Assembly (NCBI RefSeq): GCF_014596475.1
Contig: NZ_MECJ01000015.1
Location: forward strand, 424,052 to 488,051
DNA: 64,000 nucleotides
Origin: Streptomyces sp. CBMA152
Lineage (GTDB): Bacteria > Actinomycetota > Actinomycetes > Streptomycetales > Streptomycetaceae
Reading direction: 5' to 3'
Shown piece by piece: positions 23,650 to 31,912 of the stretch; position 1 is the stretch's first letter; every line of letters begins with the position of its first letter. The notes below the pieces were generated by a model. It saw nothing but the letters and a program-made list of their open reading frames with translations. It did no database searches and had not been told where the DNA came from. A program made the translations under genes and the position numbers.

Positions 23650-24654
23650 GTGACGCCCGTGACACCCGCGACGCCTGTGAACTCGGCGGCCCCGCTCGCC
23701 GCCCGGCTCGACGGCCTGCTGTTCTTTCCCGTGACCCCGTTCGGGCCGGACGGCGGCCTCGACCTCGATGCCTTCCGTACGCACGTCAGAAGCGGCATCG
23801 AGGCAGGCGCGGGCGCGGTGTTCGCGTGCTGCGGGACCGGTGAGTTCCATGCGCTCACGCCGGACGAGTTCCACGCGTGCGTGGCGGCCGCCGTGGAGGA
23901 GGCCGCGGGGCTGGTGCCGGTGGTGGCGGGCGCCGGATACGGGACGGCCGTCGCCATCCAGTACGCGAAGCTCGCCGAGGACGCGGGCGCCGACGGGCTG
24001 CTCGCCCTGCCGCCGTACCTCGTCGTCGCCGACCAGGAGGGCCTGCTGCGCCACTACAGCGCGCTCGCCGCCGCGACCTCCCTAGACGTCATCGTCTACC
24101 AGCGCGACAACGCGGTCCTCACGCCCGCGACCGTGGTCCGGCTCGCGCAAGTCGACGGCGTCATCGGCCTCAAGGACGGGATCGGCGACCTCGATCTGAT
24201 GCAGCGGATCGTCAGCACGGTACGCAGGGAGCTCCCCGGTCGGGATTTCCTCTACTTCAACGGCCTGCCCACCGCCGAACTGACCGGCCCCGCCTACCGG
24301 GGCATCGGCGTCACGCTCTACTCCTCGGCGGTCTTCTGCTTCGCGCCCGACATCGCGCTGGCCTTCCACCGGGCGTTGAACAGCGGCGACGACGACACGG
24401 TGAACCGCCTCCTGGACGGCTTCTACGTCCCGCTCGTCGAACTGCGCAACCAGGGCCGTGGATACGCCGTTTCGCTGGTCAAGGCGGGGGTGCGGCTGGC
24501 CGGTCTGGACGTGGGCGAGGTGCGTCCGCCATTGAGCGAGCCGGATGCGTACCACGTGAAGCAGTTGGGGACGCTGATCGAGCGGGGGCGGGCGCTGCTG
24601 GCGGAGCCGGGTTCGGGGACGGGCGTCGTCGAGTCGGGCGGCGCGGGCTCGTGA
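23650..24654 (+). CDS. kdgD: 5-dehydro-4-deoxyglucarate dehydratase
   Basis: This 334-residue enzyme of the DHDPS/NAL aldolase family dehydrates and decarboxylates 5-keto-4-deoxyglucarate to 2-oxoglutarate semialdehyde. GTG 23650 was chosen because GGGAG sits six bases upstream. TTG 23617 is an alternative. Diagnostic features are LDGLLFFPVTPFG, GTGEFHALTPDEF (in place of the DHDPS GTTGE), the DVIVYQRDNA Tyr near 149, the Schiff-base Lys175 in GLKDGIGD, and FNGLPTAE. Its stop overlaps the next gene (GTGA). Udh lies divergently upstream, and a fitting aldehyde dehydrogenase and an IclR regulator lie 6 kb away. Confidence 0.88.
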   Translation: MTPVTPATPVNSAAPLAARLDGLLFFPVTPFGPDGGLDLDAFRTHVRSGIEAGAGAVFACCGTGEFHALTPDEFHACVAAAVEEAAGLVPVVAGAGYGTAVAIQYAKLAEDAGADGLLALPPYLVVADQEGLLRHYSALAAATSLDVIVYQRDNAVLTPATVVRLAQVDGVIGLKDGIGDLDLMQRIVSTVRRELPGRDFLYFNGLPTAELTGPAYRGIGVTLYSSAVFCFAPDIALAFHRALNSGDDDTVNRLLDGFYVPLVELRNQGRGYAVSLVKAGVRLAGLDVGEVRPPLSEPDAYHVKQLGTLIERGRALLAEPGSGTGVVESGGAGS

Positions 24655-25787
24655 AGGCGTCGGCGTTCCTCTACCCCTGGGACGTCGTCGGCGACCCGGA
24701 CGCGGCCGCGCGGATCGCGGACCTCGGGGTGCGGCAGGTGACGCTGGCCGCCGCGTACCACTCGACCCGGGCCCTCACTCCGCGCCACCCGCGCCACCGG
24801 ATCGTCACGGCCGAGCACGCGGCGGTCCTCTACCCGGTCGACGAACGGCGCTGGTCCGGACGGGCGTTGCGTCCGTACGCGGCCGGAGCGTGGGCGCCCG
24901 GGGACGCGTACGGCCGGGCCGCCGAAGTGCTCGCCGCCGTCGGTCTCGACGTCCACTCCTGGGTCGTCCTCGCCCACAACTCCCGGCTGGGCGCCGAGCA
25001 CCCCGAGACCTCGGTGGTCAACGCGTACGGCGACCGCTACCCGTGGGCGCCCTGCATAGCGCGGCCCGAAGTCCGTGCGTATCTGGTCGCGTTGGCGGCG
25101 GAGGCGGCGGTACGTCCCGGGGCGCGCGGGACCGAGCTGGAGTCCTGCGGATGGTACGGCCTGGCGCATCTGCACGCCCACGACAAGATCGCGGGGGTGG
25201 AGCTGGACGAGGTGTCCCAGTACCTGATGTCGCTGTGCTTCTGCGGCTCGTGCCGGTCGGGTTACGCGGAAGTGGGCCTGGACGCGGTGGAGTTGAGGGC
25301 GGCGGTGCGGGGCGCGCTGGATGCGGTGTGGCGGGGGGCGGGGGCGACGGGACAGGAGCTGTTGGAGGCGACGGTCGGGTACCGGGCGGCGGTGGCCCGG
25401 CGGCTCCAGGAGGAGGTCGTCGCGGCCGTACGCGTTGCTGCCGCCCCCGGATTCCAGGTGCTGTTGCACGCGGACCCGCGTGTGTATCGGTGCGGGGCGA
25501 ACGTGGGGGTGGATCCGGCGGGGGTGTTCGGGGTCGCGGACGGGGTGGTGGTGCCGTGCGTGGGCGGCGCGGTGGACTTGCTGGCCCCGTTCGCACCGTA
25601 CGCTTCCGGGGCCGTGCTCGCGGCGAACTTCACGGTGGTGGCGGGGATGGGGGGTCGGCCGGGGGCGCTGTCGGACGACGCGGCGCGGGCGGCGGCTTCC
25701 GGGGCGACGGAACTTCGGCTGTACCACGCGGGGTTGGCGTCGGAGGGGGATCTGGGGGCGGTGCGGCGATCTGGCGCCTTGGATTAG
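24651..25787 (+). CDS. Uncharacterised GH-like (TIM-barrel type) protein coupled to kdgD
   Basis: This 378-residue protein starts at GTG inside the kdgD stop, so it is translationally coupled. It lacks a signal peptide. The N-terminus (KASAFLYPWDVVGDP, then LGVRQVTLAAAYHSTRAL) and the LDVHSWVVLAHNS segment resemble the first strands of glycoside-hydrolase-like barrels. An LCFCGSCRSGY cysteine cluster near 200-210 recalls the zinc-binding CxC-C motif of GH42-like proteins, followed by a V--ALR-AVR helix. The C-terminal third is Gly/Ala-rich. I do not recognise the exact family. Coupling suggests it releases or processes the uronic or aldaric acid substrate in the cytoplasm. Confidence 0.6.
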   Translation: MKASAFLYPWDVVGDPDAAARIADLGVRQVTLAAAYHSTRALTPRHPRHRIVTAEHAAVLYPVDERRWSGRALRPYAAGAWAPGDAYGRAAEVLAAVGLDVHSWVVLAHNSRLGAEHPETSVVNAYGDRYPWAPCIARPEVRAYLVALAAEAAVRPGARGTELESCGWYGLAHLHAHDKIAGVELDEVSQYLMSLCFCGSCRSGYAEVGLDAVELRAAVRGALDAVWRGAGATGQELLEATVGYRAAVARRLQEEVVAAVRVAAAPGFQVLLHADPRVYRCGANVGVDPAGVFGVADGVVVPCVGGAVDLLAPFAPYASGAVLAANFTVVAGMGGRPGALSDDAARAAASGATELRLYHAGLASEGDLGAVRRSGALD

Positions 25788-27238
25788 CCCCCACCCCGCC
25801 CCTTCCCTAAACCCTCCGGGGGTGGGTGGGGGTCGAGGCGGCTACCCGGGGGCTGCGCCCCCGGACCCCCCTTCTTCGGCTGAACGCCGGTGGGGGCTTG
25901 TCGCGCAGTTCCCCGCGCCCCTAGGAGGGCCCGAAGGGCCCATTTAGGGGGCGCGGGGAACTGCGCGAGCAACCCAGCACGATCCGCAGACAAACGACAT
26001 CCGCCGGAGGCTTTCGGGAAGGGGTGGGGTGGGGTGGACAAAACCGCTGCCAGCGTCAGGGCCGCCACCCCCACCGCTCCCAGCAGCACCACCACATCCA
26101 CCAGCCCCACCAAACCCGCCCCCACCCCCAACCCCACCGCGTTCGGGACGAACAACAGCGTGTTGGCCGTCGCCGCCGTGCGGCCAAGGATCGCGGACGG
26201 GGTCTCCCGCTGCACCACCGTCATCGCCGCGACCAGCACGCACGGCAGCCCAAGCCCGATCCCCGCGCTGCACGCCAGTGCCACCGCGTCGTACGGGAGT
26301 GCCCGCCCGCACACCGACACCGCGAACAGCGCGATCCCCGCCGCCGCGAAGGTCCGTTCCGGCAGGCGGCGCAGCAGGGGGCCGCAGAGCAGGCCGGCCG
26401 CCACGGAGCCCGCGCCCTGCACCGCGTACAGCACGCCCGCGTACGTCGCCGCGTGGCCGAGCCGCTCGTCCACCACCGCGTAGAGCGCCGCCCCGTTCAG
26501 CCCGGCGCAGAGCATCGTCGCCGCACCCGCGAGCACCAGCGGCCGCAGCACCGGTGAGCGCCACACCGTACGCGCCCCCTCGGCCGTGTCGGCGAGCCGG
26601 GCGCCGCCGGGGACGGGCCGGGCCTCCCGTACCCGTATCAGCGCGAAGATCCCCGCCGCCAGCAGGAACGTCGCCGCGTCCAGCACCGCCACCGCCCCGC
26701 CGCCGAACCGCGCGTACAGTCCGGCCCCCGCCAGCGGAGCCACCAGCTTCATGCCCTCGTTGACCGCCATCCGAAGGCCGTTGAAGTCGCCCAGGAGGTC
26801 CCTGTCCACGGCCGTTGCCACCAGCGCCGCCTCGGCCGCGTCCTGGATCACCCCGTTCACGCCGTACACGAGCAGTACCGCGAACAGGATCCAGATCCGG
26901 GCCGCCGAGTCCACCGCCAGCAGGGACGGCAGCAGGGCCGCCATCCCCAGGTTGAGTCCCACGAGCAGCGGCCGCCGCCGCATCCGGTCCGCCACCGTTC
27001 CGAGCAGCGGGCCCACCAGTGTCGGCGCCCACATGGCGAAGACGGTGAGCGCCGCCAGACTGTCCGAGCCGGTCAGCGACCTGGCCCAGATCCCGGCCGT
27101 CAGCCACATCGCCGACGACCCGAACCCGGACACCACCACCCCGGTCAGATACAGCCCCGCGTTGCGGTCCGCCAGGACCCGCACCAGCGGCTGCCGTGCC
27201 GTCCTGCCTGTCGTCGTGCTCTCATCCGCCCTGTTCAC
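25784..27238 (-). CDS. MFS transporter with repeat-derived C-terminal tail
   Basis: This 484-residue major facilitator has about 12 hydrophobic segments between residues 25 and 395 and the TVADRMRRRPLLVG loop typical of MFS3/enterobactin-exporter-like drug permeases. From about residue 400 to the stop the sequence (STPPHPFPKASGG, AGLLAQFPAPP, ARGTARQAPTG) is a translation of the intergenic compound repeat. The native stop therefore seems lost and the tail is probably non-functional. Start GTG 27238 has no good ribosome binding site; a slightly later start is possible. It converges with, and overlaps by four bases, the coupled gene at 24651. Substrate unknown. Confidence 0.75.
   Translation of the reverse strand: MNRADESTTTGRTARQPLVRVLADRNAGLYLTGVVVSGFGSSAMWLTAGIWARSLTGSDSLAALTVFAMWAPTLVGPLLGTVADRMRRRPLLVGLNLGMAALLPSLLAVDSAARIWILFAVLLVYGVNGVIQDAAEAALVATAVDRDLLGDFNGLRMAVNEGMKLVAPLAGAGLYARFGGGAVAVLDAATFLLAAGIFALIRVREARPVPGGARLADTAEGARTVWRSPVLRPLVLAGAATMLCAGLNGAALYAVVDERLGHAATYAGVLYAVQGAGSVAAGLLCGPLLRRLPERTFAAAGIALFAVSVCGRALPYDAVALACSAGIGLGLPCVLVAAMTVVQRETPSAILGRTAATANTLLFVPNAVGLGVGAGLVGLVDVVVLLGAVGVAALTLAAVLSTPPHPFPKASGGCRLSADRAGLLAQFPAPPKWALRALLGARGTARQAPTGVQPKKGGPGAQPPGSRLDPHPPPEGLGKGRGGG
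25788..26038. repeat. Compound nested inverted repeat, copy 1
   Basis: The outer arms are a CCCCACCCCGCCCCTTCCC block at the left and its inverse GGGAAGGGGTGGGGTGGGG at the right. The inner arms are TCGCGCAGTTCCCCGCGCCCCT (25901-25922; shown here in two parts TCGCGCAGTT and CCCCGCGCCCCT) and its complement at 25946-25968, around GGGCCCGAAGGGCCC. A GGGGGCTGCGCCCCC hairpin sits in the left half. It fills the junction of two convergent genes and probably ends transcripts from both sides. Confidence 0.85.
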
Positions 27239-27310
27239 AGGGGTAACGGTGGCCGGTGAGGCCGTCCCTGCGAATCGGGTGGATGCCTTATTCCCGACGC
27301 CGCCCGTGCC

Positions 27311-28765
27311 CTATGACGACCCCAGCGCCGCCTGCATCATCTTCTGCGCGACCGGCGCCGCCAGACCGTTGCCGCTGACCTCCGAGCGGGCCGCGCCCGA
27401 GTCCTCGATGAGTACGGCGACCGCCACCTCCTTGCCGGTGGACGAGTCCTTCGCGTACGACGTGAACCAGGCGTACGGCGTCTTGGAGTTGCCCACGCCG
27501 TGCTGCGCCGTGCCCGTCTTGCCGCCGACCTCCGCGCCGCTCACCTTGGCGTTGGAGCCGGTGCCCTCCTCGACGACCGTCACCATCGCGCTGCGCAGCT
27601 GCTTGGCGGTGTCGGACGACAGGATCCGCTTGTTGTCGGCGTCCTTGTAGGACTGGAGGGTGTTCCCGTCCGCGTCCGTGGTCTTGGAGACCATATGGGG
27701 CGATGCCATGAGCCCGTCGTTGGCTATGGCGGCGGACACCATGGCCATCTGCAACGGTGTCGCGGTCACATCGAACTGGCCGATGCCCGTCAGCGCCGTC
27801 TGCGCCCGGTCCATGCCCTTGGGGTACGCACTCGCCGCGGCCCGCACCGGCACGTCCTGCGTGGCGTCGTTGAAGCCGAACTTCTCGGCCATCGCCCGGA
27901 GCTTGTCCTGGCCGAGCTGGTCCGCCATCTTCGCGAAGACGTTGTTGCACGAGTACCGCAGCGCGGTCCGGATGGTGGCGTTCTCGCACGGCGCCGACGC
28001 GTTCTCGTTGGTCAGCACGGTCCGCGTGTTCGGCAACGTGTACGGGTTGGGGCTGTCGGTCTTCACGTCGACCGACGGGTACAGCCCGTTCTCCAGCGCC
28101 GCCGCGGCCACCACCAGCTTGAACGTCGAACCCGGCGGCAGCGGCTGGCGCATCGCCCGGTTCACCATCGGCTTGTCCGGGTCGTCGGACAGTGCCTGCC
28201 AGGCGTCGCCGTCCGTCGATCCGGCGATCTTCGACGGGTCGTAGGAAGGAGTGGAGACCATGCCCAGGATGCGGCCCGTCTTCGGGTCGATCGCGACGGC
28301 CGCGCCCTTCTTGTTGCCGAGCGCGTCATAGGCGGCCTTCTGCACGGCCGGATCGATGGTCGTCAGGACGTTGCCACCGGCCGCCCGCTTGCCGGTGAGT
28401 ACCGAGAGCGGATCCTTCATCTGGTTGTCGGTGCCGTCGAGCACCTTGCTGTAGATCCCCTCCAGCTGGGTCGCCCCGTACACCTGCGAGCTGAACCCGG
28501 TCACCGCCGCGTAGAGCTCACCGTTCTTGTACGTGCGCTTGTACGCGAGGTCACCGCTCTTGGTCCTCTCCGATCCGGTGACCGGCGAGCCGGCCACGAT
28601 GATGTCCCCGAGCGGGTTCGCGTACTGCGCGATGGTGTTCCGCCGGTTCAGCTTGTCGTCCGCGAGGGCCTGGCCTTTGTAGAACTGCACATAGGTGGCT
28701 CGTCCGAGGAGGGCGAGCACCATCAGCAGACAGAAGACCGCGGCGCGCCTGATCATCTTGTTCAT
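27311..28765 (-). CDS. Class B penicillin-binding protein (transpeptidase)
   Basis: This 484-residue D,D-transpeptidase of the PbpA type crosslinks peptidoglycan. It has an uncleaved N-terminal membrane anchor (residues 7-26), a dimerisation/linker region (30-150) and a transpeptidase domain. The domain carries STFK (Ser213, Lys216), SCN (Ser272-Asn274) and KTGT (Lys416). The length matches the short PbpA proteins that accompany RodA/FtsW-like genes in actinobacteria, but here it is not beside a FtsW gene. It may therefore be one of the paralogous sporulation or secondary PBPs of Streptomyces. The upstream ribosome binding site is weak. Confidence 0.9.
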   Translation of the reverse strand: MNKMIRRAAVFCLLMVLALLGRATYVQFYKGQALADDKLNRRNTIAQYANPLGDIIVAGSPVTGSERTKSGDLAYKRTYKNGELYAAVTGFSSQVYGATQLEGIYSKVLDGTDNQMKDPLSVLTGKRAAGGNVLTTIDPAVQKAAYDALGNKKGAAVAIDPKTGRILGMVSTPSYDPSKIAGSTDGDAWQALSDDPDKPMVNRAMRQPLPPGSTFKLVVAAAALENGLYPSVDVKTDSPNPYTLPNTRTVLTNENASAPCENATIRTALRYSCNNVFAKMADQLGQDKLRAMAEKFGFNDATQDVPVRAAASAYPKGMDRAQTALTGIGQFDVTATPLQMAMVSAAIANDGLMASPHMVSKTTDADGNTLQSYKDADNKRILSSDTAKQLRSAMVTVVEEGTGSNAKVSGAEVGGKTGTAQHGVGNSKTPYAWFTSYAKDSSTGKEVAVAVLIEDSGAARSEVSGNGLAAPVAQKMMQAALGSS

Positions 28766-28844
28766 CCCATGAAAGGGACGAGCCGGGCGGCCGAATTCGT
28801 TCCTTATGGCCGGATTTCTCAGAAAGCTCTCATCTGAGCGACGG

Positions 28845-29345
28845 TCAGTCCTTCAGAGTGAGGACGACCTCGTCTATCTCCGCGCCCCGCGCGTTCGCGA
28901 AGCCCCGGTCGTGCCCGACGATCACGAAGCCGCACTTCTCCAGCACCCGGATCGAGCCCGCGTTGTCGGCCGCCGCGCGCGCGTGGAGCGGGCGCTGCGG
29001 GACGAGGGCGACCAGCGCGGACAGGGCGGCGGTGGCGATGCCGCGCCCCCAGTGCGCGCGGTCCACCCAGTACGTCACCTCGCGGTGGTCCGGCGGCCCG
29101 TACACCGACGCGTGGCCCGCGACCTCACCGTCGGCGAGCACCGTGCGTATCACCACGTCCGACGCCCGGATACGGGCCCAGTGCGCGTCGAAGCGGACCC
29201 GGTCGGTGGGGTCCTCGGGCCCGAAGGCCGCGACCCGGACCGACTCGGGGTCGCTCATCTGCCCGAAGAACACGGGCAGATCGCTGTCCTGCATCTCACG
29301 GAGGACGACGGTGGGCCGGGGGTGTCCGAAGGTCGCGGAAGTCAT
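28845..29345 (-). CDS. GNAT-family N-acetyltransferase
   Basis: This 166-residue GNAT has the RimJ/RimL-like layout: VVLREMQDSDLPVFFGQMSDPES at the N-terminus, the acetyl-CoA loop WGRGIATAALSAL (about 97-109), and ADNAGSIRVLEKCGF (about 122-136). It acetylates an unknown amine, perhaps an amino acid or protein N-terminus. It begins three bases after the IclR gene stop, so the two are probably cotranscribed, although a role in uronate metabolism is not evident. Confidence 0.8.
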   Translation of the reverse strand: MTSATFGHPRPTVVLREMQDSDLPVFFGQMSDPESVRVAAFGPEDPTDRVRFDAHWARIRASDVVIRTVLADGEVAGHASVYGPPDHREVTYWVDRAHWGRGIATAALSALVALVPQRPLHARAAADNAGSIRVLEKCGFVIVGHDRGFANARGAEIDEVVLTLKD

Positions 29346-29348
29346 GCG

Positions 29349-30119
29349 TCAGAGCCTACGGGTGGCCAGTGTCAGTCGGTCCCGCGCGTCGAACAGGGCG
29401 TCCTTGACCATCTGTTCATGCGCCGGGGTCAGCCGCGCCACCGGCACCGAGCAGCTGATCGCGTCGCGCGCGGGGGTCCGGTACGGGATGGCGACGCCGA
29501 AGCAGCGCAGGCCCAGCGTGTTCTCCTCGCGGTCCACCGCGTACCCCTGCTCGCGGATCTGGTGCAGCTCCTCGATGAGCTTCTCGCGGTCCGTGATGGT
29601 GTGCTCGGTCAGCTGCTGGAGGGTCTCCGGCAGCAGCTTGCGCACCTGCTCGTCGCTGTGGGTGGCGAGCAGCGCCTTGCCCAGCGAGGTGGAGTGCGCG
29701 GGCAGCCGCCGCCCCACGCGCGTGAAGGGGCGCAGATAGTGCTGCGACTGGCGGGTGGCCAGATAGACCACATTGGTGCCGTCGAGGCGGGCGAGGTGGA
29801 TGGTCTCCGTGGTGTCGTCGGAGAGCCGGTCGAGCGTGGGGCGCGCGGCCGCGACGACCTCGTCGCCGTCGATGTAGGAGGTGCCGACGAGTAGCGCCCG
29901 CACCCCGATCCCGTACCGCGTGCCCGTGGCGTCGGTCTCCACCCAGCCCAGCTCCACCAGGGTGCGCAGCAGCATGTAGAGGCTGGACTTGGGGTATCCG
30001 ACCGCTTCCTGGACCGCGGCCAGGGAGTGCATTCCGGGGCGCCCCGCGAAATACTCCAGCAACTCCACCGTACGTACGGCGGACTTGACCTGGGCCCCGC
30101 CTGTCTCGGCAGTCGACAT
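29349..30119 (-). CDS. IclR-family transcriptional regulator
   Basis: This 256-residue regulator has an N-terminal winged helix (about 10-70: SAVRTVELLEYFAGRPGMHSL, YPKSSLYMLLRTLVELGWV) and a C-terminal IclR effector domain (about 80-250, with LPAHSTSLGKALLA and IREQGYAVDREEN). Members of this family control uronate, glucarate and related catabolism. ATG 30119 was chosen for its GAGG five bases upstream; the longer frame has no ribosome binding site. It is divergent from the aldehyde dehydrogenase gene, across a clear palindromic site, and is the likely regulator of the udh/kdgD/aldehyde dehydrogenase set. Confidence 0.85.
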   Translation of the reverse strand: MSTAETGGAQVKSAVRTVELLEYFAGRPGMHSLAAVQEAVGYPKSSLYMLLRTLVELGWVETDATGTRYGIGVRALLVGTSYIDGDEVVAAARPTLDRLSDDTTETIHLARLDGTNVVYLATRQSQHYLRPFTRVGRRLPAHSTSLGKALLATHSDEQVRKLLPETLQQLTEHTITDREKLIEELHQIREQGYAVDREENTLGLRCFGVAIPYRTPARDAISCSVPVARLTPAHEQMVKDALFDARDRLTLATRRL

Positions 30120-30201
30120 CCGACCTCGCCCCTTCTTGTCTGCGCGTCTTGCCAACGCAGAACGCCCGTCAATAGAGTCCAGCATATTCACCAGCAGGAA
30201 T

Positions 30202-30223
30202 CTTGTTCAGAATACCGAACAAG
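30202..30223. promoter_or_regulatory. Probable IclR operator
   Basis: CTTGTTC-N8-GAACAAG is a perfect 7-bp inverted repeat in the divergent region between the IclR gene and the aldehyde dehydrogenase gene, 83 bases before the former. Size and AT-rich centre fit IclR-type sites. Confidence 0.6.
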
Positions 30224-30367
30224 TGGTGGTGAGCGGCAGTGCCAGCAAGGGCGAACCAGCAGGACTACGGGCAGAACGCGGACGGTACGCGCGCGTGACG
30301 CGCACCAGTGCGCGGACCTGTCCGTGGACAGTACGCGGGCGGAACCGGAAGCCGGAAGGACATCGCG

Positions 30368-31912
30368 GTGAGCACAGCACCAGTCTGGAGTGTCGACCCC
30401 CGTACCGGGAAGCCGCGGGAGCAGGTCGCGGCGGAGGCGACGGACCGGGAGGTCGACGAGGCGGTGCGGGCCGCCCGGTCGGCCCGCGGCGCGCTCGCCG
30501 ACCGGAGCGTACGGGCCGCCCTGCTGCGGACCGCCGCCGATCTGCTCGACGGGTCCGGGGATCATGTGGTCGAGGCCGCCGACGCCGAGACGGCGCTCGG
30601 GCCCGTCCGGCTCACCGGTGAACTCGCCCGCACCACCGCTCAGTTGAGGGACTTCGCCGATGTCGTGGACGAGGGGGCCTTCCTCGACGTACGCATCGAC
30701 CACGCGGACGCGGACCGCACCCCGCCGTGGCCCGATCTGCGGCGCATGAAGGTGCCGCTGGGCGTGGTCGCGGTCTACTCGGCGTCCAACTTCCCGCTCG
30801 CCTTCTCCGTCCCCGGCGGCGACACGGCGAGCGCGCTCGCGGCCGGATGTCCGGTGGTGGTCAAGGCTCACCCGGCCCACCCGGCCACGTCCGAGCTGTG
30901 CGTGTCGCTGCTGCGTCGCGCGGCGGTACGGGTGGGGCTGCCGGCGGACGTCGTCGCGCTGGTCCACGGCTTCGACGCGGGTATCGCGCTCGTACGTCAT
31001 CCGCTGGTCGCGGCGGCCGGCTTCACCGGGTCGGTACGGGGTGGCCGCGCCCTCTTCGACGCGGCGGCGGCCCGGCCGGTGCCGATCCCGTTCCACGGCG
31101 AGCTGGGGTCGCTGAACCCGGTCGTGGTCACCGAGGGGGCGGCTCAGGAGCGCGGCGAGGCGATCGGGGCGGGGCTCGGCGCGTCGATGACGCTGGGCGT
31201 CGGCCAGTTCTGCACCAAGCCGGGGTTCGTGCTTGCTCCGGCCGGTGAGGGCGGGGGCGCGCTGGTGAAGGCCCTCACTGCTGTGGTCAGCGACTCCGAG
31301 GCGGGGGTGATGCTGGACCACCGGATGCGGGACGCGTTCGTGGCCGGGGTCGCCGAGCGGGCTTCTCTGGACGGGGTCGAGGCGCCGGTCACGCCGGGGG
31401 CGGGCGGGGAGCACACGGTGAGTGCGGGGTTCCTGACGGTGCCGGCGGCCGCGCTGGCGTCGGCGGGGCCGCACGATCTGTTGCTGGAGGAGTGCTTCGG
31501 GCCGGTGACGGTGGTCGCGCTGTATGAGCACCCGTCCGAGATCGGAGCGGTGCTCTCGCGGTTGCCGGGGAATCTGACGGCGACGCTTCAGGTGTCGGCG
31601 GGGGAGGCGGCGGGGCGGTCCGGCGGTGCCGCGGAACTCCTTGCCTCTCTGTCGGGGCTCGCGGGGCGGGTGCTGGTGGACGGGTGGCCTACGGGGGTCG
31701 CCGTGGCACCGGCCCAGCATCACGGCGGGCCGTACCCGGCGACCACGTCGACGTCCACGTCGGTGGGGGCGACGGCGGTCGAGCGCTGGCTGCGGCCGCT
31801 GACGTATCAGAGCACGCCGGAGGCGTTGTTGCCGGTGGAGCTGCGGGAGGGGGAGGGGGGTGTGCCGCGGTGGGTCGACGGGCGGTTCTTCCCCACCCCG
31901 CCCGTTTCCTGA
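30368..31912 (+). CDS. Aldehyde dehydrogenase, probable alpha-ketoglutarate semialdehyde dehydrogenase
   Basis: This 514-residue ALDH probably oxidises 2-oxoglutarate semialdehyde, the KdgD product, to 2-oxoglutarate. GTG 30368 has GGAAGGA seven bases upstream. Features are YSASNFPLAFSVPGGDTASALAAG, the glutamate Glu245 in FHGELGSLNP, catalytic Cys282 in GQFCTKPG, and the LEECFGPVTVV motif. The GGDTASALA cofactor region is typical of the NADP-type KGSADH group rather than of generic ALDHs. The C-terminus runs into the edge of repeat copy 2 (RFFPTPPVS). The pathway role rests on context. Confidence 0.85.
   Translation: MSTAPVWSVDPRTGKPREQVAAEATDREVDEAVRAARSARGALADRSVRAALLRTAADLLDGSGDHVVEAADAETALGPVRLTGELARTTAQLRDFADVVDEGAFLDVRIDHADADRTPPWPDLRRMKVPLGVVAVYSASNFPLAFSVPGGDTASALAAGCPVVVKAHPAHPATSELCVSLLRRAAVRVGLPADVVALVHGFDAGIALVRHPLVAAAGFTGSVRGGRALFDAAAARPVPIPFHGELGSLNPVVVTEGAAQERGEAIGAGLGASMTLGVGQFCTKPGFVLAPAGEGGGALVKALTAVVSDSEAGVMLDHRMRDAFVAGVAERASLDGVEAPVTPGAGGEHTVSAGFLTVPAAALASAGPHDLLLEECFGPVTVVALYEHPSEIGAVLSRLPGNLTATLQVSAGEAAGRSGGAAELLASLSGLAGRVLVDGWPTGVAVAPAQHHGGPYPATTSTSTSVGATAVERWLRPLTYQSTPEALLPVELREGEGGVPRWVDGRFFPTPPVS

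Noticed and set aside
24423..25727. 434-codon leftward frame opposite the kdgD-coupled gene
   Set aside because: Shadow of the rightward gene; Arg/Pro/His-rich translation, no ribosome binding site, no domain.
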